A DNA stretch of 24,367 bases from a virus. This document shows positions 1 through 5,878 of the stretch, in pieces. Each line of letters starts with the position of its first letter. Position 1 is the first letter of the stretch. The notes under the pieces were generated by a model. It did not search any database and had not been told where the DNA came from. It saw nothing but the letters and a program-made list of their open reading frames with translations. A program made the position numbers and the translations under genes. The DNA is taken from IMG/VR virus record IMGVR_UViG_3300031216_000065, positions 1-24,367 of that record. One strand, written 5' to 3'.

Positions 1-7
1 TAATAAT

Positions 8-373
8 ATGATGATAAACGAACTACAAAAAAACGTCCTAAAATGGGCAGAAGACAAAGGAATCTTGAGCAAAGCTACTATGCTGACTCAGATTAACAAG
101 ACTCAGGAGGAATTGACCGAGACTAGGGACGCGATCATACAATACAATGAATTAGTAAAAACCAGTTACGCTCATAACGCAACTGATCAAGATAGATTAG
201 CATGCTTAGATATAGAGATCACAGACGGTATAGGAGACCAGCTAATCACGCTGATAATCCTAGCAGAGCTTCATGACTCAAGCATCACGGAATGCCTTAA
301 ACACGCTTACAACGAGATCAAGGGCAGGACTGGCAAGATGATAGACGGAACTTTTGTTAAGGATCAGCCATAG
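8..373 (+). CDS. MazG-like nucleotide pyrophosphohydrolase
   Basis: 121 residues, the size of a single-domain phage MazG-like protein. MazG-family all-alpha NTP pyrophosphohydrolases hydrolyse (d)NTPs to the monophosphate and pyrophosphate, using Mg2+ held by an EExxE...ExxD acidic cluster. Visible here are Q-E-E-L-T-E at about residues 33-38 and D-I-E-I-T-D-G-I-G-D at about 69-78, followed by the helix that ends in R-T-G-K-M-I-D-G-T-F-V-K, a common C-terminal signature of phage members. Phage MazG proteins are thought to clean nucleotide pools or alter alarmone levels; which applies here cannot be read. Two ATGs stand in tandem at the start, and the first is taken. No Shine-Dalgarno is seen. 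It ends two bases before a GGGACCAT box, so it may be the last gene of an upstream unit that begins outside the window. Confidence 0.8.
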   Translation: MMINELQKNVLKWAEDKGILSKATMLTQINKTQEELTETRDAIIQYNELVKTSYAHNATDQDRLACLDIEITDGIGDQLITLIILAELHDSSITECLKHAYNEIKGRTGKMIDGTFVKDQP

Positions 374-374
374 A

Positions 375-382
375 GGGACCAT
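375..382 (+). promoter_or_regulatory. GGGACCAT box 1
   Basis: GGGACCAT begins 53 bases before the start codon of the terminase small subunit, directly after the MazG stop codon. It is one of five intergenic copies of GGGACCA(T/A). The regular distance to ATG suggests an upstream activator or promoter element. Function is inferred only from position and repetition. Confidence 0.45.
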
Positions 383-415
383 CACCCGCCATTTACTTTA
401 CAAACACCGTGTATT

Positions 416-427
416 TATAATTGTAAC
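416..427 (+). promoter_or_regulatory. -10 box giving a leaderless terminase message (candidate)
   Basis: TATAAT at 416-421 is followed by six bases and then the ATG of the terminase small subunit, so a start about seven bases after the -10 would fall on the ATG itself. No good -35 hexamer is seen 16-18 bases upstream. That fits an activated promoter using the GGGACCAT box further upstream. Confidence 0.4.
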
Positions 428-967
428 ATGCAAGAGAACAGCAAGAAAGCGACTACCAGAAAGAAAGCGGGGCAACCCTCCGTCTACTCAAATGAACTAG
501 CAGATGAAATATGTGCTAGGATTGCTGATGCTCAATCTATGAGGACTATTTGCAAAGCTGATGATATGCCAGATAAAGCCACGGTGTTTAGATGGTTACG
601 AACTCACAAAGAATTCTGCGACCAATACGCGCGCGCGAAGGAAGAGTCAGCAGATGCTATGCAAGAGGACATGCTAGACATTGCTGATGACGGGACAAAC
701 GATTGGATGGATGTCAACGCAGGTGGTGATGAAGAGGCAAGCTGGAAGATAAATGGTGAGCATGTCCAGAGATCAAAGTTGCGTGTTGATGCCCGTAAAT
801 GGCTCATGAGTAAATTGAAGCCTAAGAAGTATGGAGACAAGATACAAAGCGAGATAATCCAGAAATCAGAACTGGTGATTAGCGATGAAGTTCAGGATAG
901 AATACTGGCAGGAATGGAGCACGCGGCTACAGTGGAACCACCAGAGGCTCACATAGAGAGAGAATAA
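428..967 (+). CDS. Terminase small subunit
   Basis: 179 residues, typical for a small terminase of the Sf6-like type. A basic N-terminus leads into G-Q-P-S-V-Y-S and a helix-turn-helix-like part around residues 20-65 (I-C-K-A-D-D-M-P-D-K-A-T-V-F-R-W-L). A helical oligomerisation part follows (Y-A-R-A-K-E-E-S-A-D), and then R-V-D-A-R-K-W-L-M-S-K-L-K-P-K-K-Y-G-D-K, the characteristic end of this family. These proteins form rings that recognise packaging-initiation DNA and activate the large subunit. The gene lies just upstream of the large subunit, with one tiny membrane-protein gene between. It is preceded by a TATAAT placed for leaderless transcription and by a GGGACCAT box. Confidence 0.88.
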   Translation: MQENSKKATTRKKAGQPSVYSNELADEICARIADAQSMRTICKADDMPDKATVFRWLRTHKEFCDQYARAKEESADAMQEDMLDIADDGTNDWMDVNAGGDEEASWKINGEHVQRSKLRVDARKWLMSKLKPKKYGDKIQSEIIQKSELVISDEVQDRILAGMEHAATVEPPEAHIERE

Positions 968-968
968 A

Positions 969-1127
969 ATGGATATGGAAGAGGGTGAAAAGGATCAGAG
1001 AAAAGAAATGTCCACTATAAATTGTATAGGGTTAGGTATGATGATTGCGGGACTAGCTATGATCCATCCCTCACTAGGATTTATAGCTTTTGGATTTATC
1101 CTTTTGATAAACAACCATAAACCATGA
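969..1127 (+). CDS. Small membrane protein between the terminase genes
   Basis: This is an unbroken 52-codon frame starting at an ATG two bases after the small-subunit stop. Its TGA stop overlaps the large-subunit ATG (ATGA), a typical translational-coupling arrangement. The product has a charged N-terminus (M-D-M-E-E-G-E-K-D-Q-R-K) and then about 33 mostly hydrophobic residues, from I-N-C-I-G-L-G-M-M-I-A-G to G-F-I-L-L-I, ending in N-N-H-K-P. That is one long or two short membrane segments joined by H-P. The tight packing at both ends supports a real gene. The function is unknown. It could be a small holin-like or exclusion protein, but nothing specific is visible. Confidence 0.6.
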   Translation: MDMEEGEKDQRKEMSTINCIGLGMMIAGLAMIHPSLGFIAFGFILLINNHKP

Positions 1128-2509
1128 AACTCAACGCATGGCAACACGCCCTAGTTAAAGGCGAAAAACTCTACCCATGGCAGATTCAATTCCTAGAGTC
1201 GTTTAGTCGCGGTATCCCTAGTATTGCGATGACATGTAACGGAGCCGGTAAGACCACGATCCTTGCGGGTAATGCTGTGGATTGGTTCTTTGCTAAATAC
1301 CCTCAAGGTTGGCTTGTGGCTACCAGCTCATCATTCAACCAGCTACAGAATCAGACATGGGTAGCGATAGACACGAAGCTATCAGGAGATTACAAGGTAA
1401 TGCGCGGTTCATCGCCATTAACCATCAAGACTCCACACCACTTAAAAGAACGCTCAGAGGGTGGCAAAGCTATCGGTGGTGAAGGTATCGGATTCGCTAC
1501 AAATGACGCTGGTAGAGCTGAGGGGTGGCATCCAAAGATAGATGAGCTAACAGATCCCGTCATGATTCTTATTGATGAGGGAAAGACAGTCCCGGATGAC
1601 ATTTGGACAGCATTTGATAGATGCACAGTGAAGTATTTCATGGGGATCTCTTCTGCCGGTCCACCTATGGGGCGTTTCTTTGAGTGTTTCCATTCTCTAA
1701 AGAAATACTACTTCACTATGCAAGTTGACTATACGATGTGTCCACATATCGACATCAACAAAGTGAACAGGATGCGTGATCAATACGGTGAAGACTCCTA
1801 TGAGTTCAATTCCATCATGATGGCTAAGTTCACCGAGCAAGGTGAAGACTTCATCATGACCAAGATGCAGTTAGAGGACGCATTGAAGTTTCAGCCTAAA
1901 GAATCAACTAACGGTGAGAAGGTCGCATTCTTTGACTTCGCCAGGGGTGGTGATGAGAACACATTCACTATCCGGGAAGGTAACAAGATAAGGATTCTTG
2001 ATTGCTGGCGAGATAGAGATACGGTCCAAGCTGTCAGAAAGTTCATACGCATAGCCAAGGTGAACGGTCTATCAAGCGGTGAGTGCTGGGGTGATGCCGA
2101 TGGCTTAGGCGGTCCAATGATTGATGTATTCCATGATGAGGGGTTCCCGATCAATGAGTTTCATGGTGGTGCTAGGGCATTGGATGAGAACTACATGAAT
2201 CTGATCAGTGAAGCATGGATTCAAGGAGCAAGGAGGATTCAGCGAGGCGACTTCAATTTAGGCGTGTTAGATGTCCAGACCGTAGAGCAGCTCACTAATC
2301 GAAAGTTTGAGTGGAATAAAGCTGGGAAGAAAAAGACAGAATCCAAGGATGACATGAGAAAGCGCGGGGTAACTTCACCAGATAGGGGAGATGGTATTAT
2401 GTGCGTGATGATTTGCGGTTCCCATATGTCAGGTGCGATCACTCAAAGCACAGCAGAGTCAGCAGAGATGGGAACCAGCGCGTTTGATAGTGGGCATCAC
2501 GTATTCTAG
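1124..2509 (+). CDS. Terminase large subunit
   Basis: 461 residues, normal for a two-domain packaging motor. The N-terminal ATPase has the adenine-binding Y-P-W-Q at residues 17-20 and the Walker A loop C-N-G-A-G-K-T-T at about 38-45. Walker B is V-M-I-L-I-D-E-G at about 145-153, with the catalytic Glu next to the Asp. The C-terminal RNase H-like nuclease has acidic residues in A-F-F-D-F-A-R-G-G-D (about 267-276), C-W-G-D-A-D-G-L-G-G (about 321-330) and S-P-D-R-G-D-G-I-M (about 417-425). It pumps DNA into the prohead and cuts the concatemer, working with the small subunit and the portal. Its ATG overlaps the stop of the small membrane-protein gene. A hairpin terminator follows directly. Confidence 0.93.
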   Translation: MKLNAWQHALVKGEKLYPWQIQFLESFSRGIPSIAMTCNGAGKTTILAGNAVDWFFAKYPQGWLVATSSSFNQLQNQTWVAIDTKLSGDYKVMRGSSPLTIKTPHHLKERSEGGKAIGGEGIGFATNDAGRAEGWHPKIDELTDPVMILIDEGKTVPDDIWTAFDRCTVKYFMGISSAGPPMGRFFECFHSLKKYYFTMQVDYTMCPHIDINKVNRMRDQYGEDSYEFNSIMMAKFTEQGEDFIMTKMQLEDALKFQPKESTNGEKVAFFDFARGGDENTFTIREGNKIRILDCWRDRDTVQAVRKFIRIAKVNGLSSGECWGDADGLGGPMIDVFHDEGFPINEFHGGARALDENYMNLISEAWIQGARRIQRGDFNLGVLDVQTVEQLTNRKFEWNKAGKKKTESKDDMRKRGVTSPDRGDGIMCVMICGSHMSGAITQSTAESAEMGTSAFDSGHHVF

Positions 2510-2518
2510 GCAAAAGAA

Positions 2519-2541
2519 AAGCCAGCGGTTTAGGCTGGCTT
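2519..2541. terminator. Bidirectional rho-independent terminator between convergent units
   Basis: AAGCCAGC pairs perfectly with GCTGGCTT across a seven-base loop. Read on the minus strand the stem is followed by a T-rich tract (TTCTTTTG), so it mainly serves the minus-strand island. Read on the plus strand it lies ten bases after the terminase stop codon and is followed by a G/T-rich tail, so it may also end the terminase message. Confidence 0.75.
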
Positions 2542-2561
2542 GTGGGTGGTGTTTGGTTTTG

Positions 2562-2738
2562 TTAACAGTTATTTATCAGCTTTTCAATCTGCTTAGCTTG
2601 GCTTCGCCCGTTAAATGCAGCGACAAATTTCAACTTATTTCTACAGTCTGGATCAATCTTGACAGTCAGCGCTACCTTAGCCACCTTGTTAGGCGGTCTG
2701 CCTGCGCCTGCTCGTCTGCCTCCGTTCTTTGGTTTCAT
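2562..2738 (-). CDS. Ribbon-helix-helix-like DNA-binding protein (58 aa)
   Basis: 58 codons on the minus strand. The start overlaps the stop of the upstream minus-strand gene by one base (TAATG), which supports coupling. The N-terminus is basic and glycine-rich (N-G-G-R-R-A-G-A-G-R-P-P, residues 5-16), like a small AT-hook tail. Next comes V-A-L-T-V-K-I-D at 22-29, an alternating polar/hydrophobic beta strand as in the ribbon of MetJ/Arc/CopG proteins. Then come a helix (P-D-C-R-N-K-L-K-F-V-A-A-F-N), a G-R-S turn and a second helix (Q-A-K-Q-I-E-K-L-I-N-N). This is the ribbon-helix-helix plan. It is probably an autorepressor of the minus-strand island, whose two promoters share a 28-bp block. 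It is the last gene of the island, just before the hairpin terminator. Confidence 0.7.
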   Translation of the reverse strand: MKPKNGGRRAGAGRPPNKVAKVALTVKIDPDCRNKLKFVAAFNGRSQAKQIEKLINNC

Positions 2739-2962
2739 TATTTAGCATTAATTGTGAAGGTTCCCTCAAACACATTATCACCAGCAGTATGCCCTTGATT
2801 GCAATATAGTTGAGCATTATTAGCGATACCTTGCTTCGCTTCTGCTAGGTCTTCTATTAGCTCAAGAGCTTCACCTTGATCGCCTGACCAGTCCCCAGAG
2901 ATCATAAAATCTTCATTTGAGGTCACTTTGATTGATGCGTTTTCGTTTTGGATAGTTTTCAT
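2738..2962 (-). CDS. Small protein of unknown function (74 aa)
   Basis: 74 acidic residues, starting M-K-T-I like the 80-residue gene upstream. The body (S-I-K-V-T-S-N-E-D-F-M-I-S-G-D-W-S-G-D-Q-G) looks like a short beta region. A helix with E-A-L-E-L-I-E-D-L-A-E-A-K-Q-G follows, then a C-terminal strand (N-V-F-E-G-T-F-T-I). No signal peptide or membrane segment is seen, and I do not recognise a family. It is a separate cytosolic acidic small protein placed directly upstream of, and overlapping, the ribbon-helix-helix-like gene. Small unrelated proteins next to a regulator resemble anti-defence loci; this is inference from context. Confidence 0.65.
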   Translation of the reverse strand: MKTIQNENASIKVTSNEDFMISGDWSGDQGEALELIEDLAEAKQGIANNAQLYCNQGHTAGDNVFEGTFTINAK

Positions 2963-3004
2963 AATTTAGTTTTGTTTAATTGTTGGTGTTAGTCTTGGTT
3001 AGTA

Positions 3005-3247
3005 TTAAAGTGAGAAGTAGATCTCAGCCTCGGTAGCTTTGCCAGTCAAGCTATCTTGCTTGGTCACATTAAGATTTTTAGCCCCGTTGGGTAGCTCTCT
3101 TGTGAGTTTAGATATTTGATTAGCTGTGATTACCGCCATGTGAGTTTCTCTGAATGATATTTGCTCTTGCTCATTGAGATCTGCTACATCTACTTTGATG
3201 TTTGATGTTGCGGCGGTGTATTGGTCTTGTATTTCGATTGTTTTCAT
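3005..3247 (-). CDS. Small protein of unknown function (80 aa)
   Basis: 80 residues from the ATG of M-K-T-I-E-I-Q-D-Q-Y. A ten-codon upstream extension exists from a TTG but is not preferred: the ATG lies in the same A-rich leader (AAATT-ATG-AAAAC) as the next gene, and the product then shares the M-K-T-I start of its neighbour. The sequence is polar and mixed alpha/beta, with S-N-I-K-V-D-V-A-D-L-N-E-Q-E-Q-I and A-N-Q-I-S-K-L-T-R-E-L-P-N-G. No family is recognised. A promoter block with a TTGCAA -35 and a TAGTCT -10 lies upstream, giving a leader of about 48 bases. It is 42 bases upstream of the 74-residue gene and probably co-transcribed with it. Confidence 0.65.
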   Translation of the reverse strand: MKTIEIQDQYTAATSNIKVDVADLNEQEQISFRETHMAVITANQISKLTRELPNGAKNLNVTKQDSLTGKATEAEIYFSL

Positions 3248-3301
3248 AATTTTATTTAGTTGTTTGTTGTTAATCAAGGCTTCGTTGCCTTTGATGACTA
3301 G

Positions 3302-3329
3302 AGACTACTCTTAATCTGATTTATTGCAA
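3302..3329 (-). promoter_or_regulatory. Minus-strand promoter for the 80-, 74- and 58-residue genes
   Basis: On the minus strand TTGCAA (3324-3329) and TAGTCT (3302-3307) are separated by 16 bases. The -35 half lies in a 28-bp block (3315-3342) repeated with one mismatch at 3694-3721, ahead of the 75-residue gene. The stretch around the -10 is also partly conserved between the copies (GAGTAGT-T-TAG). The repetition is the main evidence that this is a promoter or operator. Confidence 0.55.
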
Positions 3330-3342
3330 GCATTAAATTAAA
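3315..3342. repeat. 28-bp promoter/operator repeat, copy A
   Basis: This copy matches 3694-3721 at 27 of 28 positions (C against T in the middle). It contains the palindrome TTGCAA and an AT-rich tail. It is placed just upstream of a minus-strand gene, as the other copy is. It may be the binding site of the ribbon-helix-helix-like protein of the same island. Confidence 0.7.
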
Positions 3343-3348
3343 CTTTCT

Positions 3349-3411
3349 TCATTTAGTTTTCTTTGTCTTCTCCTTAGTCGTCATTATTTTCCACTTGTTT
3401 TTTATATCCAT
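3349..3411 (-). CDS. Possible 20-residue basic peptide
   Basis: A 20-codon minus-strand frame starts in the leader AAATT-ATG, the same context as the two neighbouring genes. It encodes M-D-I-K-N-K-W-K-I-M-T-T-K-E-K-T-K-K-T-K, a lysine-rich peptide. It sits alone between the 75-residue gene and the promoter of the next gene. Such a short frame can arise by chance. Support is limited to the matching start context and the coding-like gap; it could equally be untranslated leader. Confidence 0.25.
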   Translation of the reverse strand: MDIKNKWKIMTTKEKTKKTK

Positions 3412-3421
3412 AATTTAAGAT

Positions 3422-3448
3422 GCGGGACTCTCACCCGCTTGTTTTTTT
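3422..3448 (+). terminator. Hairpin with T-tract inside the minus-strand island
   Basis: GCGGG (3422-3426) pairs with CCCGC (3434-3438) around a seven-base loop. On the plus strand it is followed by TTG and seven T, the form of a rho-independent terminator. It overlaps the stop codon of the minus-strand 75-residue gene. Read on the minus strand the stem lacks a T-tract, so it may block plus-strand read-through from the terminase operon into the island. Confidence 0.5.
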
Positions 3449-3674
3449 AAGCTCTGAATATTGGAGCCATTGAATAATTCGCTGGCTTGATATACTCGTT
3501 GCCGTCTGAGTCTATTTTGATTTTAACTCTCTGCTCATTACCCATATAAATCACTGTTGCCATTTTAGCGGTGCGCTTGAGAACTGGTAGAGAGAATATG
3601 CAATTGTAATCGCCTATAGATCTCGCTGTAAGTGTGGTATTTGCCTTGATGGTGTTGTTTGTCTGCGTTGTCAT
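3447..3674 (-). CDS. Small protein of unknown function (75 aa)
   Basis: 75 residues, first gene of the minus-strand island. The N-terminal third is rich in Thr and Asn (M-T-T-Q-T-N-N-T-I-K-A-N-T-T-L-T). The rest alternates hydrophobic and charged residues (A-T-V-I-Y-M-G-N-E-Q-R-V-K-I-K-I-D) and suggests a small beta fold. No signal peptide, membrane segment or known motif is seen. Its promoter ends so close to the ATG (a TAGTTT -10, then six bases) that the message would be leaderless. It is separated from the next genes by a hairpin and a second promoter copy, so it is probably its own transcription unit under the same control. Confidence 0.6.
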   Translation of the reverse strand: MTTQTNNTIKANTTLTARSIGDYNCIFSLPVLKRTAKMATVIYMGNEQRVKIKIDSDGNEYIKPANYSMAPIFRA

Positions 3675-3680
3675 ACCTAT

Positions 3681-3708
3681 AAACTACTCCATTTCTGATT
3701 TATTGCAA
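3681..3708 (-). promoter_or_regulatory. Minus-strand promoter of the 75-residue gene
   Basis: On the minus strand TTGCAA (3703-3708) and TAGTTT (3681-3686) are 16 bases apart. The -10 ends six bases before the ATG, which predicts a transcription start at the start codon. It is the second copy of the promoter found at 3302-3329. Confidence 0.55.
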
Positions 3709-3721
3709 GTATTAAATTAAA
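3694..3721. repeat. 28-bp promoter/operator repeat, copy B
   Basis: This is the partner of 3315-3342 with a single mismatch. It lies 15 bases from the plus-strand GGGACCAT box 2, so it forms one half of a divergent control region. Confidence 0.7.
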
Positions 3722-3735
3722 TTAAATACCTTAAA

Positions 3736-3743
3736 GGGACCAT
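3736..3743 (+). promoter_or_regulatory. GGGACCAT box 2
   Basis: GGGACCAT begins 68 bases before the ATG of the 143-residue tail protein, further away than the other copies (51-53). The sequence after it contains TTCACTAGC, resembling TTCAC-GACTAG after boxes 4 and 5. It probably drives or activates the tail genes that follow. Confidence 0.4.
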
Positions 3744-3803
3744 GTTAATGGGTTCACTAGCTACATCTTAGCGTTTAGCGTCTAATTACTACAAACTCAC
3801 GCA

Positions 3804-4235
3804 ATGGCAGACCTAACATGTAACTCAATCTGGAAGATCACGCACGGCTCAACCGTGTTGCTTGACTTCACCGACCGGCTCACAGCGGAGCCTGATTTCT
3901 CCTTTGATAAAGAGGTTGAGGTTTCACCGATGCTCGAAGGTGAGAATGTGGCTATCTTCGACCGGGGGAACGTGTCGCATGAGCTGAGTTATTCCAGGGT
4001 AGTGCGCAAAGCTGACATGACAGCAGCGAGAGAATGGCGAATGAGTCATGACGTGGTGGTCTCTGCGCTCGTTAAAGGTATTTTGACCATAGAGTTCCAA
4101 GGTGGCGATAGCTACACGCTCACGGATGCCGTGGTGCAGTCTATGACGACATCAACAGGAAAAGACGTTAGCGGTCATTCATTTGATGTAATGGCAGAAT
4201 ACAGCATCATCGGAGGGAAACTAGAAATAGTATAA
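3804..4235 (+). CDS. Probable tail protein, beta-rich (143 aa)
   Basis: 143 residues with a regular alternation of beta strands and no helical domain, signal peptide or membrane segment. The C-terminal half (L-T-I-E-F-Q-G-G-D-S-Y-T-L-T-D-A-V-V-Q-S and G-H-S-F-D-V-M-A-E-Y-S-I-I-G) has the look of small tube-, distal-tail- or terminator-type phage proteins. I cannot name the family. It lies four bases upstream of the tape-measure candidate and follows GGGACCAT box 2, so it opens the first tail unit. In many siphophages this position holds a tail assembly chaperone, but no overlapping second frame or slippery sequence is evident. Confidence 0.6.
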   Translation: MADLTCNSIWKITHGSTVLLDFTDRLTAEPDFSFDKEVEVSPMLEGENVAIFDRGNVSHELSYSRVVRKADMTAAREWRMSHDVVVSALVKGILTIEFQGGDSYTLTDAVVQSMTTSTGKDVSGHSFDVMAEYSIIGGKLEIV

Positions 4236-4239
4236 AGTT

Positions 4240-5826
4240 ATGGCAGATAAAGACGTAAAGATAGGGATAGAGGTTGTCAAGAAAGGTGAAGGGGCTAAGG
4301 AAGCTAAGAAAGATATTGATGAACTGAATAAATCCGCTGATAACAACACCAAGAAATTTCAGAAGCAGGGTAATAAGGTTGATCAACTCAAGAGCAAGTT
4401 TAGAGGTCTAAGCAGGACGCTATCGAAAAGCAACCCTAAGTTATTCAAAATGGGTAAATACTTGGGGCGGGGTGGATTACTTTATGCTGGAATAATGTTT
4501 CTTGGTAAAGGCGTTTCTTGGCTCACTGATAAAATAGGGGGTCTAGGTGATAAAGTTAAAGGGTTTGGTGATGATTTAGCTTTGACTGGATCAAAGAGCG
4601 CGGATGCGGTGCAGGGTGTAGGGTCTTGGTTACAGAAAGCTAAGGAGATAGGACCAGCGATCAATAGGACATTGAACCCATTAGGGGCATACATTGACGC
4701 TGTGAAGAAAAACGCTGAGGCTCAACGTGAATTAAATCGCATAAACGCTAAAGCTAAGATGTTACAAGCTCAAGCAACAAAAGCGGTGAATCAAGCCAGA
4801 AAAGAATACGAGGAACTAGACTCAACATTAATCAAGTATGAATCCAGTCTCGTTAGAGCGGGTCAAAAAGAAAAACGATTAGCTGATTTTCTTAAATTAG
4901 GAAATCATGAGATTTCAGAGAGAGCGAAACTATTAGCCGTCCAGAGTGAACGGAGAAAGATAGACATAAATGACAAAGCCGACACAGCTCTGGATTCGAT
5001 AAACCCTAACGATCCTAATGCGGAGAAAATCAGGAGAAAAATAGAGAAGGCTAGAGAGATTGCACTAGAGAAGGTGAGACGTTTTGATTTTAGAGAGAAA
5101 CAAAAAAGACTAGGGAAAGAATTTAATTTAGTGGAAGAATCTCGAAAAGCAGAAGCTAATAAAACTAATCGTTTAAAAGGTTTAACCACGGACAAGCTAG
5201 GGACCAAGCTACTTAGTGATGAGAGGTTTGAGAATCTTCAAAAAAAGGAAAAAAGATTTAAGGATGCTAGAGATCAGAAAGGTGGAGCCACGTTACTTGA
5301 GGGTGAAGATGAAAATGATTTAGTAGGGATCACAGCAGAACTCAAAAAACAAGAGGCTATAAGAAAGAAGATAAAAGAATCAGGCAGATCAGGCGGAGCA
5401 GATGATTTATTCTCAGATATTAAAAAGAGCAAAGAGAAAGTAATAGAGTTACGTGATGAGCTACACGCTTTGAAAGTGAGAGCTAGAGATAATGTCAATA
5501 CAGAGGAAACTAGAAAGCTAGACAGAGGCGCAGGCATAAGGAATCTGAATAGAGATAATGCAAATACAGATAGAGCGGAAGCTAGGGCTATAGCCAGCAA
5601 ACAACTCACTAAGAAGCAAGGAAACGCTAAGACAGCATTGGATAATATTCTGAGTGATGGAGTGGTGACGAAGGGTGAAGAGGCTAAATTCCTAGAGGTT
5701 TTAAAGATACTCAAGACAAGCAACGACTCGAAAAACACCAGCTTCATTAACGCTATAATCAAGGTGACTGAAAACAACAAAGCACTTGAGAAGAAAGTGA
5801 AAGCTCTTAGAATCAGCCAGAAATAA
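4240..5826 (+). CDS. Tail tape-measure-like protein
   Basis: 528 residues, very rich in Lys, Glu, Ala and Arg, and almost wholly helical with coiled-coil character (for example about residues 155-200, 225-310 and 360-440). The first 45 residues (K-V-K-I-G-I-E-V-V-K-K-G then a helix) resemble the start of many tape-measure proteins, which begin with a strand followed by long helices. A single hydrophobic patch (L-L-Y-A-G-I-M-F-L-G-K-G-V-S-W-L) lies at about 79-94, followed by a Gly/Lys-rich turn. At about 1.5 angstrom per residue the length would measure a tail of roughly 80 nm. It lacks the lytic-domain insertions of larger tape measures. A helical tail-internal or scaffold-like protein is the alternative. 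Confidence 0.6.
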   Translation: MADKDVKIGIEVVKKGEGAKEAKKDIDELNKSADNNTKKFQKQGNKVDQLKSKFRGLSRTLSKSNPKLFKMGKYLGRGGLLYAGIMFLGKGVSWLTDKIGGLGDKVKGFGDDLALTGSKSADAVQGVGSWLQKAKEIGPAINRTLNPLGAYIDAVKKNAEAQRELNRINAKAKMLQAQATKAVNQARKEYEELDSTLIKYESSLVRAGQKEKRLADFLKLGNHEISERAKLLAVQSERRKIDINDKADTALDSINPNDPNAEKIRRKIEKAREIALEKVRRFDFREKQKRLGKEFNLVEESRKAEANKTNRLKGLTTDKLGTKLLSDERFENLQKKEKRFKDARDQKGGATLLEGEDENDLVGITAELKKQEAIRKKIKESGRSGGADDLFSDIKKSKEKVIELRDELHALKVRARDNVNTEETRKLDRGAGIRNLNRDNANTDRAEARAIASKQLTKKQGNAKTALDNILSDGVVTKGEEAKFLEVLKILKTSNDSKNTSFINAIIKVTENNKALEKKVKALRISQK

Positions 5827-5843
5827 CAGTAATACCGATTCAT

Positions 5844-5872
5844 TTGACAGTATTTGGGATTTCTGTTATACT
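5844..5872 (+). promoter_or_regulatory. Near-consensus sigma-70 promoter of the lipoprotein moron
   Basis: TTGACA (5844-5849), a 17-base spacer and TATACT (5867-5872) form the clearest promoter in the window. Six bases then separate the -10 from ATG, predicting a leaderless message. Two inverted repeats overlap it: CAGTAT/ATACTG (5848-5853 and 5868-5873) and ATAACAG/CTGTTAT (5823-5829 and 5863-5869). They are possible operator sites. Confidence 0.8.
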
Positions 5873-5878
5873 GGATAC

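Noticed and set aside
2433-2798. 121-residue plus-strand frame after the terminase
   Set aside because: It starts inside the terminase gene, crosses the hairpin terminator and lies opposite the better supported ribbon-helix-helix-like gene.
3005-3277. TTG start that adds ten residues to the 80-residue protein
   Set aside because: The internal ATG has the same leader and the same M-K-T-I start as the neighbouring gene.
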